Of a stretch of DNA of 64,000 nt, positions 41,404 to 48,772 are shown piece after piece (within the stretch, counting starts at the first letter, position 1; the number at the start of each line of letters is the position of its first letter). The translations under genes and the position numbers were made by a program. The stretch comes from Chromobacterium phragmitis. Its GTDB lineage: Bacteria; Pseudomonadota; Gammaproteobacteria; Burkholderiales; Chromobacteriaceae. A model generated the notes under the pieces. The model was not told the DNA's origin. It searched no databases and saw nothing but the letters and a program-made list of their open reading frames with translations. The DNA is taken from contig NZ_CP029495.1 of NCBI RefSeq assembly GCF_003325475.1, positions 3,348,001 to 3,412,000 on the forward strand. The letters are read 5' to 3'.

Positions 41404-42573
41404 TCAGCGGGTTTCGGCCATCAGCTCGCGGCCTATCAGCCACCGGCGGATCTCGCTGGTGCCGGCGCCGATCTCGTACAGCTTGGCATCGCGCAGCAGA
41501 CGGCCGGTGGCGTACTCATTGATGTAGCCGTTGCCGCCCAGGCACTGGATGGCGTCCAGCGCCAGCTGGGTGGCGTTCTCGGCCGCGTACAGAATGGCGC
41601 CGGCGGCGTCCTTGCGCGTCTGGCGGCCGGTCTCGCCGCGGTCCAGCGCCTGGCCCACAGCGTAGACATAGGCGCGGCTGGCGGACAGCTTGACGTACAT
41701 GTCGGCCAGCTTGCCCTGCATCAGCTGGAAGTCGCCGATGGGCTGGCCGAACTGGCTGCGGTCGTTCAGGTAGGGCACCACGATGTCCAGGCTGGCTTGC
41801 ATGATGCCCAAGGGGCCGGCCGCCAGCACCGAGCGCTCGTAATCCAGGCCGCTCATCAGCACTTTCACGCCGTTGCCTTCGCCGCCCAGCACGTTTTCTT
41901 CCGGCACGAAACAGTTGTCGAAGAAGATGGGGTAGGTGTTGGAGCCGCGCATGCCCAGCTTGTCCAGCTTGCTGCCGTGGCTGAAGCCGCCAAAGCTCTT
42001 CTCGACGATGAAGGCGGTGATGCCCTTGGGGCCGGCGTTGACGTCGGTTTTGGCGTACACCACCAGGGTGTCGGCGTCGCCGCCGTTGGTGATCCACATC
42101 TTGCTGCCGTTGAGCAGGTAGCCGCCGTCGGTCTTGTCGGCCTTCAGCTTCATGCTGACCACGTCGGAGCCGGCGTTGGGCTCGGACATCGCCAGCGCGC
42201 CGACGTGCTCGCCGGAGATCAGTTTGGGCAGGTATTTCGCGCGCTGCGCGTCGTTGCCATTCTTGTAGATCTGGTTGACGCACAGGTTGGAGTGCGCGCC
42301 GTACGACAGGCCCACCGAGGCGCTGGCGCGGCTGATTTCCTCCATCGCGATCATGTGGGCGAGGTAGCCCATGTCCACGCCGCCGTATTGCTCGCTGACG
42401 GTGATGCCGAGCAAGCCCAGCTCGCCGAACTTGCGCCACAGGTCGGCCGGGAACAGATTGTCCTGGTCGATGGAGGCGGCGCGCGGGGCGATCTCGCGTT
42501 CGGCGAAGTCGCGCACCGATTCGCGCAGGAGGTCGTAAGTCTCGCCGAAGGCGAAGCGCAGGCTGCTGTACAT
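41404..42573 (-). CDS. liuA: Isovaleryl-CoA dehydrogenase
   Basis: 389-aa FAD enzyme that oxidises isovaleryl-CoA to 3-methylcrotonyl-CoA, passing electrons to ETF. Acyl-CoA dehydrogenase signatures: AMSEPNAGSDVVSMK and QCLGGNGYINEYATGRLLRD. The catalytic Glu is in SGLDYERSVLAAG, the isovaleryl-type position, which separates it from straight-chain enzymes. EIGAGTSEIRR closes the domain. GAGGAG 7 nt before ATG. First gene of the operon, with a LiuR-type operator 60-80 bp upstream. Confidence 0.95.
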   Translation of the reverse strand: MYSSLRFAFGETYDLLRESVRDFAEREIAPRAASIDQDNLFPADLWRKFGELGLLGITVSEQYGGVDMGYLAHMIAMEEISRASASVGLSYGAHSNLCVNQIYKNGNDAQRAKYLPKLISGEHVGALAMSEPNAGSDVVSMKLKADKTDGGYLLNGSKMWITNGGDADTLVVYAKTDVNAGPKGITAFIVEKSFGGFSHGSKLDKLGMRGSNTYPIFFDNCFVPEENVLGGEGNGVKVLMSGLDYERSVLAAGPLGIMQASLDIVVPYLNDRSQFGQPIGDFQLMQGKLADMYVKLSASRAYVYAVGQALDRGETGRQTRKDAAGAILYAAENATQLALDAIQCLGGNGYINEYATGRLLRDAKLYEIGAGTSEIRRWLIGRELMAETR

Positions 42574-42631
42574 GGGTTCTCCTCGTTGGGCGTGCGGCGC
42601 GGCTGGCGGCGCCTGATGAGCACATCATCGC

Positions 42632-42653
42632 TTACGTTTACGTAAGCGTCAAT
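42632..42653 (-). promoter_or_regulatory. LiuR operator / liuA promoter
   Basis: Contains the palindrome TTACGTTTACGTAA, differing by one base from the site at 57501-57522 over 22 bp. On the minus strand, TTGACG is followed by a 19-bp spacer that holds the dyad, the stretched spacing typical of MerR-family promoters. It precedes liuA by about 60 bp. LiuR of other proteobacteria is known to bind this kind of motif. Confidence 0.85.
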
Positions 42654-42692
42654 ATGTCGACATGATGGCCGCCGCAAAGGGCGGCCGGGCGC

Positions 42693-43163
42693 TTATTCGC
42701 GGTTGACTACGTGGCGCAGGCTGCGGTCTTCGCTGATCAGCATGTCTTTCATGGGCAGCGGCAGGATGCGCAGCTTGCTGAGCTGCTGGCGGCTGAACCA
42801 GTCGAATTCCAGACGCGAGCCGCCGTCTTCGATAATGAACGGCGCGGCGCGGTTAGGCAGCGCGGAGTCGGCGGCCAGATAGGTCTGGAAATACAGGCCC
42901 AGCTCATGGTTGCGCTGGCCATTGGCGGAGAAGAAGTTTTCAATAAGCATGACCATCTCGCCGCAACGCACGGCTTCGCCCAGCTCTTCAAGCATTTCCC
43001 GCTCAACCGTTTTGGGCGCTTCCTCGTCGGGGTCTACACGGCCGCCGGGCAAGGTCCAGAAGTCGTCGCGGATCAAACGGTGCAGCAAGACCTTACCCCC
43101 ATGTTCGATGATGGCGGCGGCGCGCAGATTGAAGCGGGTGCCGGCTATGTCGACGTTGATCAT
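42693..43163 (-). CDS. NUDIX hydrolase
   Basis: 156 aa. Nudix box complete at residues 41-62: G41, E47, R55-E56, E59-E60, G62 (GGRVDPDEEAP then KTVEREMLEELGE). Members hydrolyse nucleoside diphosphate derivatives. The frame opens at 43238, but ATG 43163 (MINVDIAGTRF) with AGAG upstream fits. It ends 40 bp before the LiuR site of liuA, so liuA is transcribed separately. Substrate unknown. Confidence 0.88.
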   Translation of the reverse strand: MINVDIAGTRFNLRAAAIIEHGGKVLLHRLIRDDFWTLPGGRVDPDEEAPKTVEREMLEELGEAVRCGEMVMLIENFFSANGQRNHELGLYFQTYLAADSALPNRAAPFIIEDGGSRLEFDWFSRQQLSKLRILPLPMKDMLISEDRSLRHVVNRE

Positions 43164-43269
43164 GTTATATCTCTTTGGCATTTTTGGCGGGCGCGCAGCA
43201 TAGCGGATTCTCATGTCATGGGCAAGGGCGGGTATCATGGCCTGCTATGTAAATGAAGAAAGAAATGCG

Positions 43270-43713
43270 ATGACGATCTGGGTAGACGCCGACGCCTGTC
43301 CCAAGGTGATACGGGAAGTGTTGTTCCGCGCGGCACAGCGCACCGGCGTGGAGCTGGTGTTGGTCGCCAACCAGCTGCTGACGGTGCCGAAGGCGCCGAA
43401 TATCCGCGCGCTGCAGGTGCCCAAGGGTTTCGACGTGGCCGACAACGAGATCGCCCGCCGCATCGAGCCAACAGACTTGTTGATCACCGGCGACATTCCG
43501 CTGGCGTCCGAGGCGCTGGCCAAGGGCGCGCAGGCGCTGAACTGGCGCGGCGACGCGTTTTCCAAGGAGACCATCGCCGCCCAGCTGACCATGCGGGACT
43601 TCATGGACAATCTGCGGGCCAGCGGCATCCAGACCGAAGGCCCGCCGCCGCTGAGCCAGGCGGACCGGCAGGCTTTCGCCCGGCAGTTGGACATTTGGCT
43701 GGCGCGAAAGTAG
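43270..43713 (+). CDS. yaiI: UPF0178/DUF188 family protein (YaiI-like)
   Basis: 147 aa, conserved PIN-like fold protein of unknown function. Diagnostic blocks are WVDADACPKVIREVLFRAA at the N-terminus, ADNEIARRIEPTDLLITGDIPLA and LTMRDFMDNLRASG. The frame extends upstream to 43213, but ATG 43270 is the family start (MTIWVDADACP). Divergent from the NUDIX gene. Confidence 0.92.
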   Translation: MTIWVDADACPKVIREVLFRAAQRTGVELVLVANQLLTVPKAPNIRALQVPKGFDVADNEIARRIEPTDLLITGDIPLASEALAKGAQALNWRGDAFSKETIAAQLTMRDFMDNLRASGIQTEGPPPLSQADRQAFARQLDIWLARK

Positions 43714-43968
43714 GGCGGAAGCCCGGCTTGAGCCGGGCGTTCCGCCATCCAATGCCGGTTGTGCGGACGATTTGGGCTCTGAGTCCGCCCGGCAGGCGGG
43801 TCAGGGGGCTGCGCGGCCAGCCCCCCGACACCCCCAGGCCGCCCCGACAGCGCGTCGAAACACCGTCTTCAAAGCCATTTCCAAGGAGCCGCCGGAACTA
43901 GCCGCGCGCTACCGTCGCGCGGCGTCGAACAACCGGCGTCTTAAAACCTCGGAAATGGCTTCGAAGCC
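43714..43968. repeat. Cluster of GC-rich inverted repeats
   Basis: Gene-free 400 bp between yaiI and yhjX. It holds a 15-bp-arm hairpin (43714-43746, arms GGCGGAAGCCCGGCT and its near complement) that may end yaiI, a GGGGGCT/AGCCCCC hairpin near 43804-43826, and a long imperfect dyad at about 43865-43968 with matched blocks AAAGCCATTTCC / GGAAATGGCTT and GCCGCGCG / CGCGCGGC. None has a T run. Looks like a decayed repetitive element; no frame with a product is visible. Confidence 0.5.
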
Positions 43969-44072
43969 GGCTAGCGCTGATGGGGATGGCGCACATCGGT
44001 TCGGTTTCACAGCATTTGTATAAGTTGTCGCCAAATTGATTGACCGTCAAAGCGGTATCCGCCATTCATGCA

Positions 44073-44096
44073 AAAGCCCCCGAATCCGGGGGCTTT
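44073..44096 (-). terminator. Terminator of yhjX
   Basis: AAAGCCCCCG, AATC loop, CGGGGGCTTT, 24 bp past the stop of yhjX on the minus strand. Confidence 0.85.
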
Positions 44097-44119
44097 GTCT
44101 TATTTGGAAGAGGAGAGGC

Positions 44120-45343
44120 TCAGGCCTTGCCCAGCTGCGGCTCGGCGTCGAAGTCTTCCCGCTTGGTCTGGGCCGCGCCCGGCTGGCGCATGGTCAGCGA
44201 GAACAGCAGGGCGACGATCAACAGCGCCAGGATCAGGTGGAAGGTGGCGAGGAAGCCGCCGAACAGCGAGGCGACGATGGAGCCGACGATGCTGCCGATG
44301 CCGAAGCCCAGGTAGATCACGCCGTAGTTCTTGGTCAGGTTGTTCAGGCCGAAGAAATCGCTGACCAGCGACGGGTAGACGGTGATGGTGCCGCCGAAAC
44401 TGAAGGCGATGCAGGCGATGGCTGCGAAGAACAGGCCGGCGTTCAGCGGCGCGAACAGCAGGGTCAGCATGCCGGCCAGCGCGGCGATCTGGGCGAGGGT
44501 GATGACGCGGATGCGCGGCATCTTGTCTGACAGCACGCCCAGCACCAGGCGGCCGGACAGATTGGCCACGGCGATCACGGCCACGGCGTTGGCGGCGGTG
44601 GCGGCCGACAGGTGGACGAAGCTCTCGCCGATGTCCTTGGCCACGCCGATCACGTACAGGCCGCTCATGCACACGGTCAGGAACATCAGCGCCAGCATCC
44701 AGTATTGCGGCTGGCGCATCGCCTCGGCCAGGGTGTAGTCGCGGCTGCCGCCGGTTTGCGCGGTGTCGGACTGCTGCGGCGCGTCACTCATCAGCAGCGC
44801 GCCGGCCACCACCATGGCCATGGCGATCAGGCCCCACAGCTGGAAGGTGGCTTCCAGGCTGAAGCGCGACAGCAGCGCCAGGTTGATGAACTTGAAGCCC
44901 AGGCTGCCCAGCCCGTAAGCGCCGATGGCGCAGGCGGAGATCAGGCCCTTGCGCTCCGGGAACCACTTTACGCAGTTGGACAACGACATCAAATAACCGG
45001 CGCCGTCGGCGAAGCCCACCAGCAGGCCTGCGCACAGGTAGAGCATGATCAGGTTATTGGCTTGCGAGGTCAGGTAGAAGCCCAGGCCCAGCATCAGGCC
45101 GGAGGCGATGGCCACCTTGCGCACGCCGAAGCGTTCCTGCAGCTTGCCGGCCATCGATGACGCCACCGCCAGCGCCAGACTGAGCAGGCCGAAGGCGAAG
45201 GCCACCTGGCTGACCGGCTCGGAGAGCTTGTGGGACAACTGGGCGTTGAACAGGCTCCAGGTGTAGACGGAGCCCAGCGCGAACTGGGAGAGGACGGTGC
45301 CCGCGAGGGTGCGGTAGCGGATGGCGTTGGATGCGGCAGTCAT
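44120..45343 (-). CDS. yhjX: OFA-family MFS transporter, pyruvate-inducible YhjX type
   Basis: 407 aa, 12 TM segments. Very close in look to E. coli YhjX: QFALGSVYTWSLFNAQLS, GLLSLALAVASSMAGKLQER, LSNCVKWFPERKGLISACAI and SDFFGLNNLTKNYGVIYLG. YhjX is induced by extracellular pyruvate through YpdA/YpdB (PyrS/PyrR), and is proposed to move pyruvate or related acids. ypdB and ypdA lie 2.7 kb away at 48.0-50.4 kb, and a matching operator lies upstream. Good AGGAG before ATG 45343; TATAGT at 45377-45382 serves as -10 with no clear -35, as expected for an activated promoter. Confidence 0.93.
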   Translation of the reverse strand: MTAASNAIRYRTLAGTVLSQFALGSVYTWSLFNAQLSHKLSEPVSQVAFAFGLLSLALAVASSMAGKLQERFGVRKVAIASGLMLGLGFYLTSQANNLIMLYLCAGLLVGFADGAGYLMSLSNCVKWFPERKGLISACAIGAYGLGSLGFKFINLALLSRFSLEATFQLWGLIAMAMVVAGALLMSDAPQQSDTAQTGGSRDYTLAEAMRQPQYWMLALMFLTVCMSGLYVIGVAKDIGESFVHLSAATAANAVAVIAVANLSGRLVLGVLSDKMPRIRVITLAQIAALAGMLTLLFAPLNAGLFFAAIACIAFSFGGTITVYPSLVSDFFGLNNLTKNYGVIYLGFGIGSIVGSIVASLFGGFLATFHLILALLIVALLFSLTMRQPGAAQTKREDFDAEPQLGKA

Positions 45344-45417
45344 GGCGCGCTCCTATCAAAGTCATTACTGTTGGCATGACTATAAGTCCATGCTTATGGA
45401 TGCGGCGCGACCGTGGC

Positions 45418-45448
45418 ATGAAATGCAGGCTGAGCGGAATGAAATGCA
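45418..45448 (-). promoter_or_regulatory. YpdB (PyrR) operator of yhjX
   Basis: On the minus strand: TGCATTTCAT, 11 bp, TGCATTTCAT (copies at 45439-45448 and 45418-45427), 75-105 bp before yhjX. The E. coli YpdB site at yhjX is GGCATTTCAT-N11-GGCATTTCAT, so the motif and the spacer length are the same apart from the first base. Confidence 0.88.
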
Positions 45449-45499
45449 GATGGAGGAGAACCAGCTGCGTCCATGAAGAATGCCGGGTGCGAGTTTCAG

Positions 45500-45570
45500 G
45501 ATGCATGTCCGTATGATTTTCATGTATTGTTATGATATAGTACATACCATAATAAACATTTATATGAATT
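45500..45570 (+). promoter_or_regulatory. AT-rich promoter region of the lipase/ankyrin pair
   Basis: A sharply AT-rich patch in GC-rich surroundings with TATGAT at 45512-45517 and 45531-45536 as possible -10 elements; no good -35 box. It lies 200-260 bp before the lipase gene, on the other side of the YpdB operator. Confidence 0.35.
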
Positions 45571-45630
45571 TGACGGTGTCGGGAGGCGCATCGGCATCCG
45601 CCGGCAGGCATGGCGGATGTTTGCAACGGG

Positions 45631-45679
45631 ATGGATGGATGGATGGATGGATGGCTGGCTGGCTGGCTGGGTGGGTGGG
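45631..45679 (+). repeat. Tetranucleotide tract (ATGG)6(CTGG)4(GTGG)2
   Basis: Six ATGG units, four CTGG, then two GTGG, about 49 bp in all, in the leader between the AT-rich promoter patch and the lipase start. The change from ATGG to CTGG shows old repeat expansion followed by point change. Tracts of this length can slip. Confidence 0.9.
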
Positions 45680-45764
45680 CTGCGCGCCGATGTGGCGGAG
45701 GATGCGGGACCGCAGGGCGCGGGTTAGTCCGCGGCAATGACACAGGATGAAAGGCAAGCAATAT

Positions 45765-47024
45765 ATGGAACGAAGGCCGGAAATCGCAGGAGGACATGCC
45801 GGGGCGGGGGAAAGCATGCCCCAGGTTCGGCAAGAGCGGGCGGATGAGGACGTGCTGAATGTGGATGACTGGAACAGTTTCCTGCAGCAAGCCAAGGCGG
45901 CGGAGGCCGCGCTACCCCTGGACAGTCGGCAGAAGCCGGCATTGCCGGCCCGAGAGGCGGATGCCGAGCGGCCGAACGAGGATGGCGACGGCAGAAAGGG
46001 CGTGCCCGCATACCGCCGGATCAACGAAAAGACGCAGGAGCTTGTCCGCCTGCTGGAGAACCCGGCGTCCAGGTTGCTGGTGGTTCAGCGGCTGGGCGGC
46101 GAGGACAAGTTGCAGCAGGTATTGGCGGCCTACAAGGACAATCTGAAAGCCGAGGACGTGTATCTGCACCGCAACGATGCGTCGCCGGATAATCAGAAGT
46201 CTATCTCGCTGATGGAGCAGGCGATGGCGGCCATGGGCATCCGCCGGGTGAGGGATGAGGAAATGCAGGCGGCGGGATTCAACCCCAAACGACTGGATGA
46301 CCGGGAGGATAGCGGCATGAGCGCGGCGCTGTACCGGGATGAAAAAACGGGGAACTATACGCTGGCTTTCCGTGGCACGGAGCCGAACTGGAAGGATATC
46401 CGCACGGATATCGGAAATGCTGCTGGATTGTCAACCGATCAATATCGCCGTGCTTCAGAACTAGCGACGTCTTTAGGAGAAATCCAAGAATATAAGACTG
46501 GACTGTCTTTTACCGGCCACTCTTTGGGTGGTGGGTTGGCGACGATGGCCGCGGCCGTCACGAGGCTTCATGCAAGGACATTCAACCCAGCTGGTGTAGA
46601 TTCTCTTGTGGCAGAAAAGCTTGGTGGTAGCTTGCAGAATATCGATCGGCGAGTAGATGGTTATTATCTGAAAGGCGAAGTATTGCATAGGGTTCAGAGC
46701 AGCGTGCTGGTGGACGCGGCGGCCAATGTCGCCTTCCTGCCGTTCACCCGTCACGTGCGGGGCCCGGGCGGCGTGCTGGACCGGGTGCCCAGCGCCAGCG
46801 GCAGGCAGATTGCGCTGAATGCCTGGCTGGAAGACAAACCGGTGGAAGGGATGATGGGGCGGCTGTATCATTCGTTTTCCCTGCACTCGAATCAGAATGT
46901 GCAGAACACCTTGTACCGGATGTTGCGCGGCGACGCCGATATCGACGGCAAGCCGGCGGCGCCATCGGCGCCTCAGGCGGCCAAAGAGATGCGAAAAGCC
47001 GACATGGCATTATTGACGCGCTGA
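45765..47024 (+). CDS. Lipase (class 3-like) toxin candidate
   Basis: 419 aa. The alpha/beta-hydrolase core runs from about residue 165 to 330: LYRDEKTGNYTLAFRGTEPNW (lipase-3 oxyanion region), then TGHSLGGGLATMAAAV with nucleophile Ser253. The acid and His cannot be assigned surely. The first 100 residues are Glu/Arg/Ala-rich and disordered, like leaders of type III or VI effectors; no Sec signal. It is followed after 15 bp by a secreted ankyrin protein, the layout of phospholipase effector and immunity genes. Base composition is mosaic, AT-richer around 46400-46700. Start: ATG 45765, or ATG 45747 in the same frame. Effector status is inferred. Confidence 0.75.
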   Translation: MERRPEIAGGHAGAGESMPQVRQERADEDVLNVDDWNSFLQQAKAAEAALPLDSRQKPALPAREADAERPNEDGDGRKGVPAYRRINEKTQELVRLLENPASRLLVVQRLGGEDKLQQVLAAYKDNLKAEDVYLHRNDASPDNQKSISLMEQAMAAMGIRRVRDEEMQAAGFNPKRLDDREDSGMSAALYRDEKTGNYTLAFRGTEPNWKDIRTDIGNAAGLSTDQYRRASELATSLGEIQEYKTGLSFTGHSLGGGLATMAAAVTRLHARTFNPAGVDSLVAEKLGGSLQNIDRRVDGYYLKGEVLHRVQSSVLVDAAANVAFLPFTRHVRGPGGVLDRVPSASGRQIALNAWLEDKPVEGMMGRLYHSFSLHSNQNVQNTLYRMLRGDADIDGKPAAPSAPQAAKEMRKADMALLTR

Positions 47025-47039
47025 GGAAACGGAGCGGCC

Positions 47040-47957
47040 ATGGGAAACTGGCTCAGAATGTTTGGCAGATTATTATTGGGGGGAGTAGTCATGACGGGAT
47101 TGAGTTCTGCAGCGGCGGCCTGGGGCAATGTCAGGTGCGCCGGCCGTTCCTTGTCCGAGGCCTACGCGAATCCGCAGGCGCTGGAGCTGGCGCGCGCGGC
47201 GGTGAAGGGCGATGCGGCGCGGATCCGCGAGCTGGTGGCGCAAGGCGCCGACGTCAACCACCAGGAGGAGGGGGCTGCACCGCTATTGATGTGGCCGATA
47301 TGCGCCAACAATGTGGATGGATTCCACGCGCTGCTGGAGGTCGGTGCCAACCCGAATCTGTTAACGCGCGGACATGGCAAAGGTAGTGGAGTGGGGCTGG
47401 ATTTGAAAGAGGATGGCAGCGAAGTCCGCACCGGCTTTACCACTATGACTCTAGCTGCTGCGACTGCTAATTCAGAATTTTTGAAGCTGGCGTTGCAGTA
47501 TGGTGGCGATCCCAATTTCCCGACGGAGATAAGCGGTGCGCTTCCTGCGCCACCGTTGTTTAGTGCTGCTTACTATGGGCTTCTTGAAAATGTAAAAATA
47601 TTGGTTGCTGGAGGGGCTGATATTAATCGACAAGATCGAATTGAGAAAACATTGACAGCGGCTAGTTTGGCGATTGCGGCTCAACGACGATATGATATTG
47701 CATATTGGATGTTGGACAATGGATTTGTCAATGACCTACAAGTGCTGGGTAGTTTTGCCGAGAGTTCATTTCCCAATGAAAAATGGCAGCCGTGGAAAGA
47801 AAAGTTGATCAATGCCTTGCGCGAGAAAGGTGTTCATTTTCCTGCTACATCGCGCTTGAAAGATGCGATTAAAAATCGCGTTATTCCAGATGGTGATGTT
47901 GAGGATTTGATCATGGGCCGAAAGGATTTCGCAGACTACCCGCTGCGATCTCATTAA
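47040..47957 (+). CDS. Periplasmic ankyrin-repeat protein, immunity candidate
   Basis: 305 aa. Signal peptide (about residues 1-27, LLLGGVVMTGLSSAAAA) directs it to the periplasm. Then four or five ankyrin repeats: AAVKGDAARIRELVAQGADV, FHALLEVGANPNLL, FLKLALQYGGDPNF, LLENVKILVAGGADINRQ. Ankyrin proteins with signal peptides are known partners of T6SS lipase effectors (Tle-type). The 3' half, from about 47430, is clearly AT-richer than the 5' half. GGAG 7 nt before ATG; 15-bp gap to the lipase gene. Confidence 0.82.
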   Translation: MGNWLRMFGRLLLGGVVMTGLSSAAAAWGNVRCAGRSLSEAYANPQALELARAAVKGDAARIRELVAQGADVNHQEEGAAPLLMWPICANNVDGFHALLEVGANPNLLTRGHGKGSGVGLDLKEDGSEVRTGFTTMTLAAATANSEFLKLALQYGGDPNFPTEISGALPAPPLFSAAYYGLLENVKILVAGGADINRQDRIEKTLTAASLAIAAQRRYDIAYWMLDNGFVNDLQVLGSFAESSFPNEKWQPWKEKLINALREKGVHFPATSRLKDAIKNRVIPDGDVEDLIMGRKDFADYPLRSH

Positions 47958-47974
47958 GTTCGCTTAAAGTTTTG

Positions 47975-48018
47975 AAAAAATATCGCCCGCAATTAAATGA
48001 ATTACGGGCGATATTTTT
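47975..48018. terminator. Bidirectional terminator between ankyrin gene and ypdB
   Basis: AAAAATATCGCCCG, 15-base loop, CGGGCGATATTTTT: A run and T run on either side, placed between two convergent genes. Confidence 0.92.
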
Positions 48019-48031
48019 ATTGAAAAGCGGA

Positions 48032-48772
48032 TCAAAGGTGCATCAACTGCCTGAACGCCTTGATATTGCTGCGGCTGACCGGGATTTCCGCCTTCAGGTC
48101 GTACAGTTTGATGAGGTAGGTGCTGTTTTGCCACGGCGCGATTTCGCGGATCTTGTGGATGTTGACGCAGAAGGATCGGTGGCAGCGGAAGAAACTGTCG
48201 GCCGGCAGCCGCGACACGAATTCGCTGATGCTCATCGCCATCACGTAGCGGTCGCGCGCGGTGTAGACCAGGGTGACTTTCTCGTCGGCCTCGACATAGT
48301 AGATGTCGTCGCACGGGGTGACGATGATGCTGTCGCCCTTGGCCAGATTGACCGTGCGGCTGGCCGGCGCGGCGTCGGCTGCCGGGGCGGCGGGCGCGGA
48401 GGAGGGGGGCGGCTCCAGCGTCTCCAGCTTGTGCAGCACGTGGGCGATGCGGGTTTCGTTATACGGTTTGAGGATGTAGTCGAAGGCTTCCAGCTCGAAG
48501 GCGTCCACCGCGAATTCCTTGTAGGCGGTGACGAAGACGATGCGCGGCGGCCGCGCGGCTTTGTGCAGGTTTTTGGCCAGCAGCAGGCCGTCTATCGACG
48601 GGATGTTGATGTCCAGAAACACCACGTCCACCTCGTTTTCCTGCAAAAACTTGAACGCCTCCAGTCCATCCTCCACGCTGGCGGCGATCTCTATCCGGCT
48701 GTGTTCCCGGATCAGATAGGCCAGCTCCTCGCGCGCCAGGTATTCGTCTTCGACTATCAGCGCCTTCATCAT
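48032..48772 (-). CDS. ypdB: LytTR response regulator, YpdB (PyrR) type
   Basis: 246 aa. Receiver domain (residues 1-~120) with phosphoacceptor Asp in VVFLDINIPSIDG and lysine in DYILKPY. LytTR DNA-binding domain from about 145 (IYYVEADEKVTLVYTARDRY, then FFRCHRSFCVNIHKI). A Pro/Ala-rich linker (SSAPAAPAADAAPAS) joins them. Its ATG overlaps the TGA of the kinase gene (ATGATGA). In E. coli this pair activates yhjX on pyruvate; the same operator is found upstream of yhjX here. Confidence 0.93.
   Translation of the reverse strand: MMKALIVEDEYLAREELAYLIREHSRIEIAASVEDGLEAFKFLQENEVDVVFLDINIPSIDGLLLAKNLHKAARPPRIVFVTAYKEFAVDAFELEAFDYILKPYNETRIAHVLHKLETLEPPPSSAPAAPAADAAPASRTVNLAKGDSIIVTPCDDIYYVEADEKVTLVYTARDRYVMAMSISEFVSRLPADSFFRCHRSFCVNIHKIREIAPWQNSTYLIKLYDLKAEIPVSRSNIKAFRQLMHL

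Noticed and set aside
45480..45767. Phase-variable fusion of an upstream reading frame to the lipase through the tetranucleotide tract
   Set aside because: A frame does run through the tract (repeated Asp-Gly-Trp-Met), but it is already in the lipase frame and stops at 45738-45740. Slippage would move it out of that frame, so it cannot switch a fusion on.
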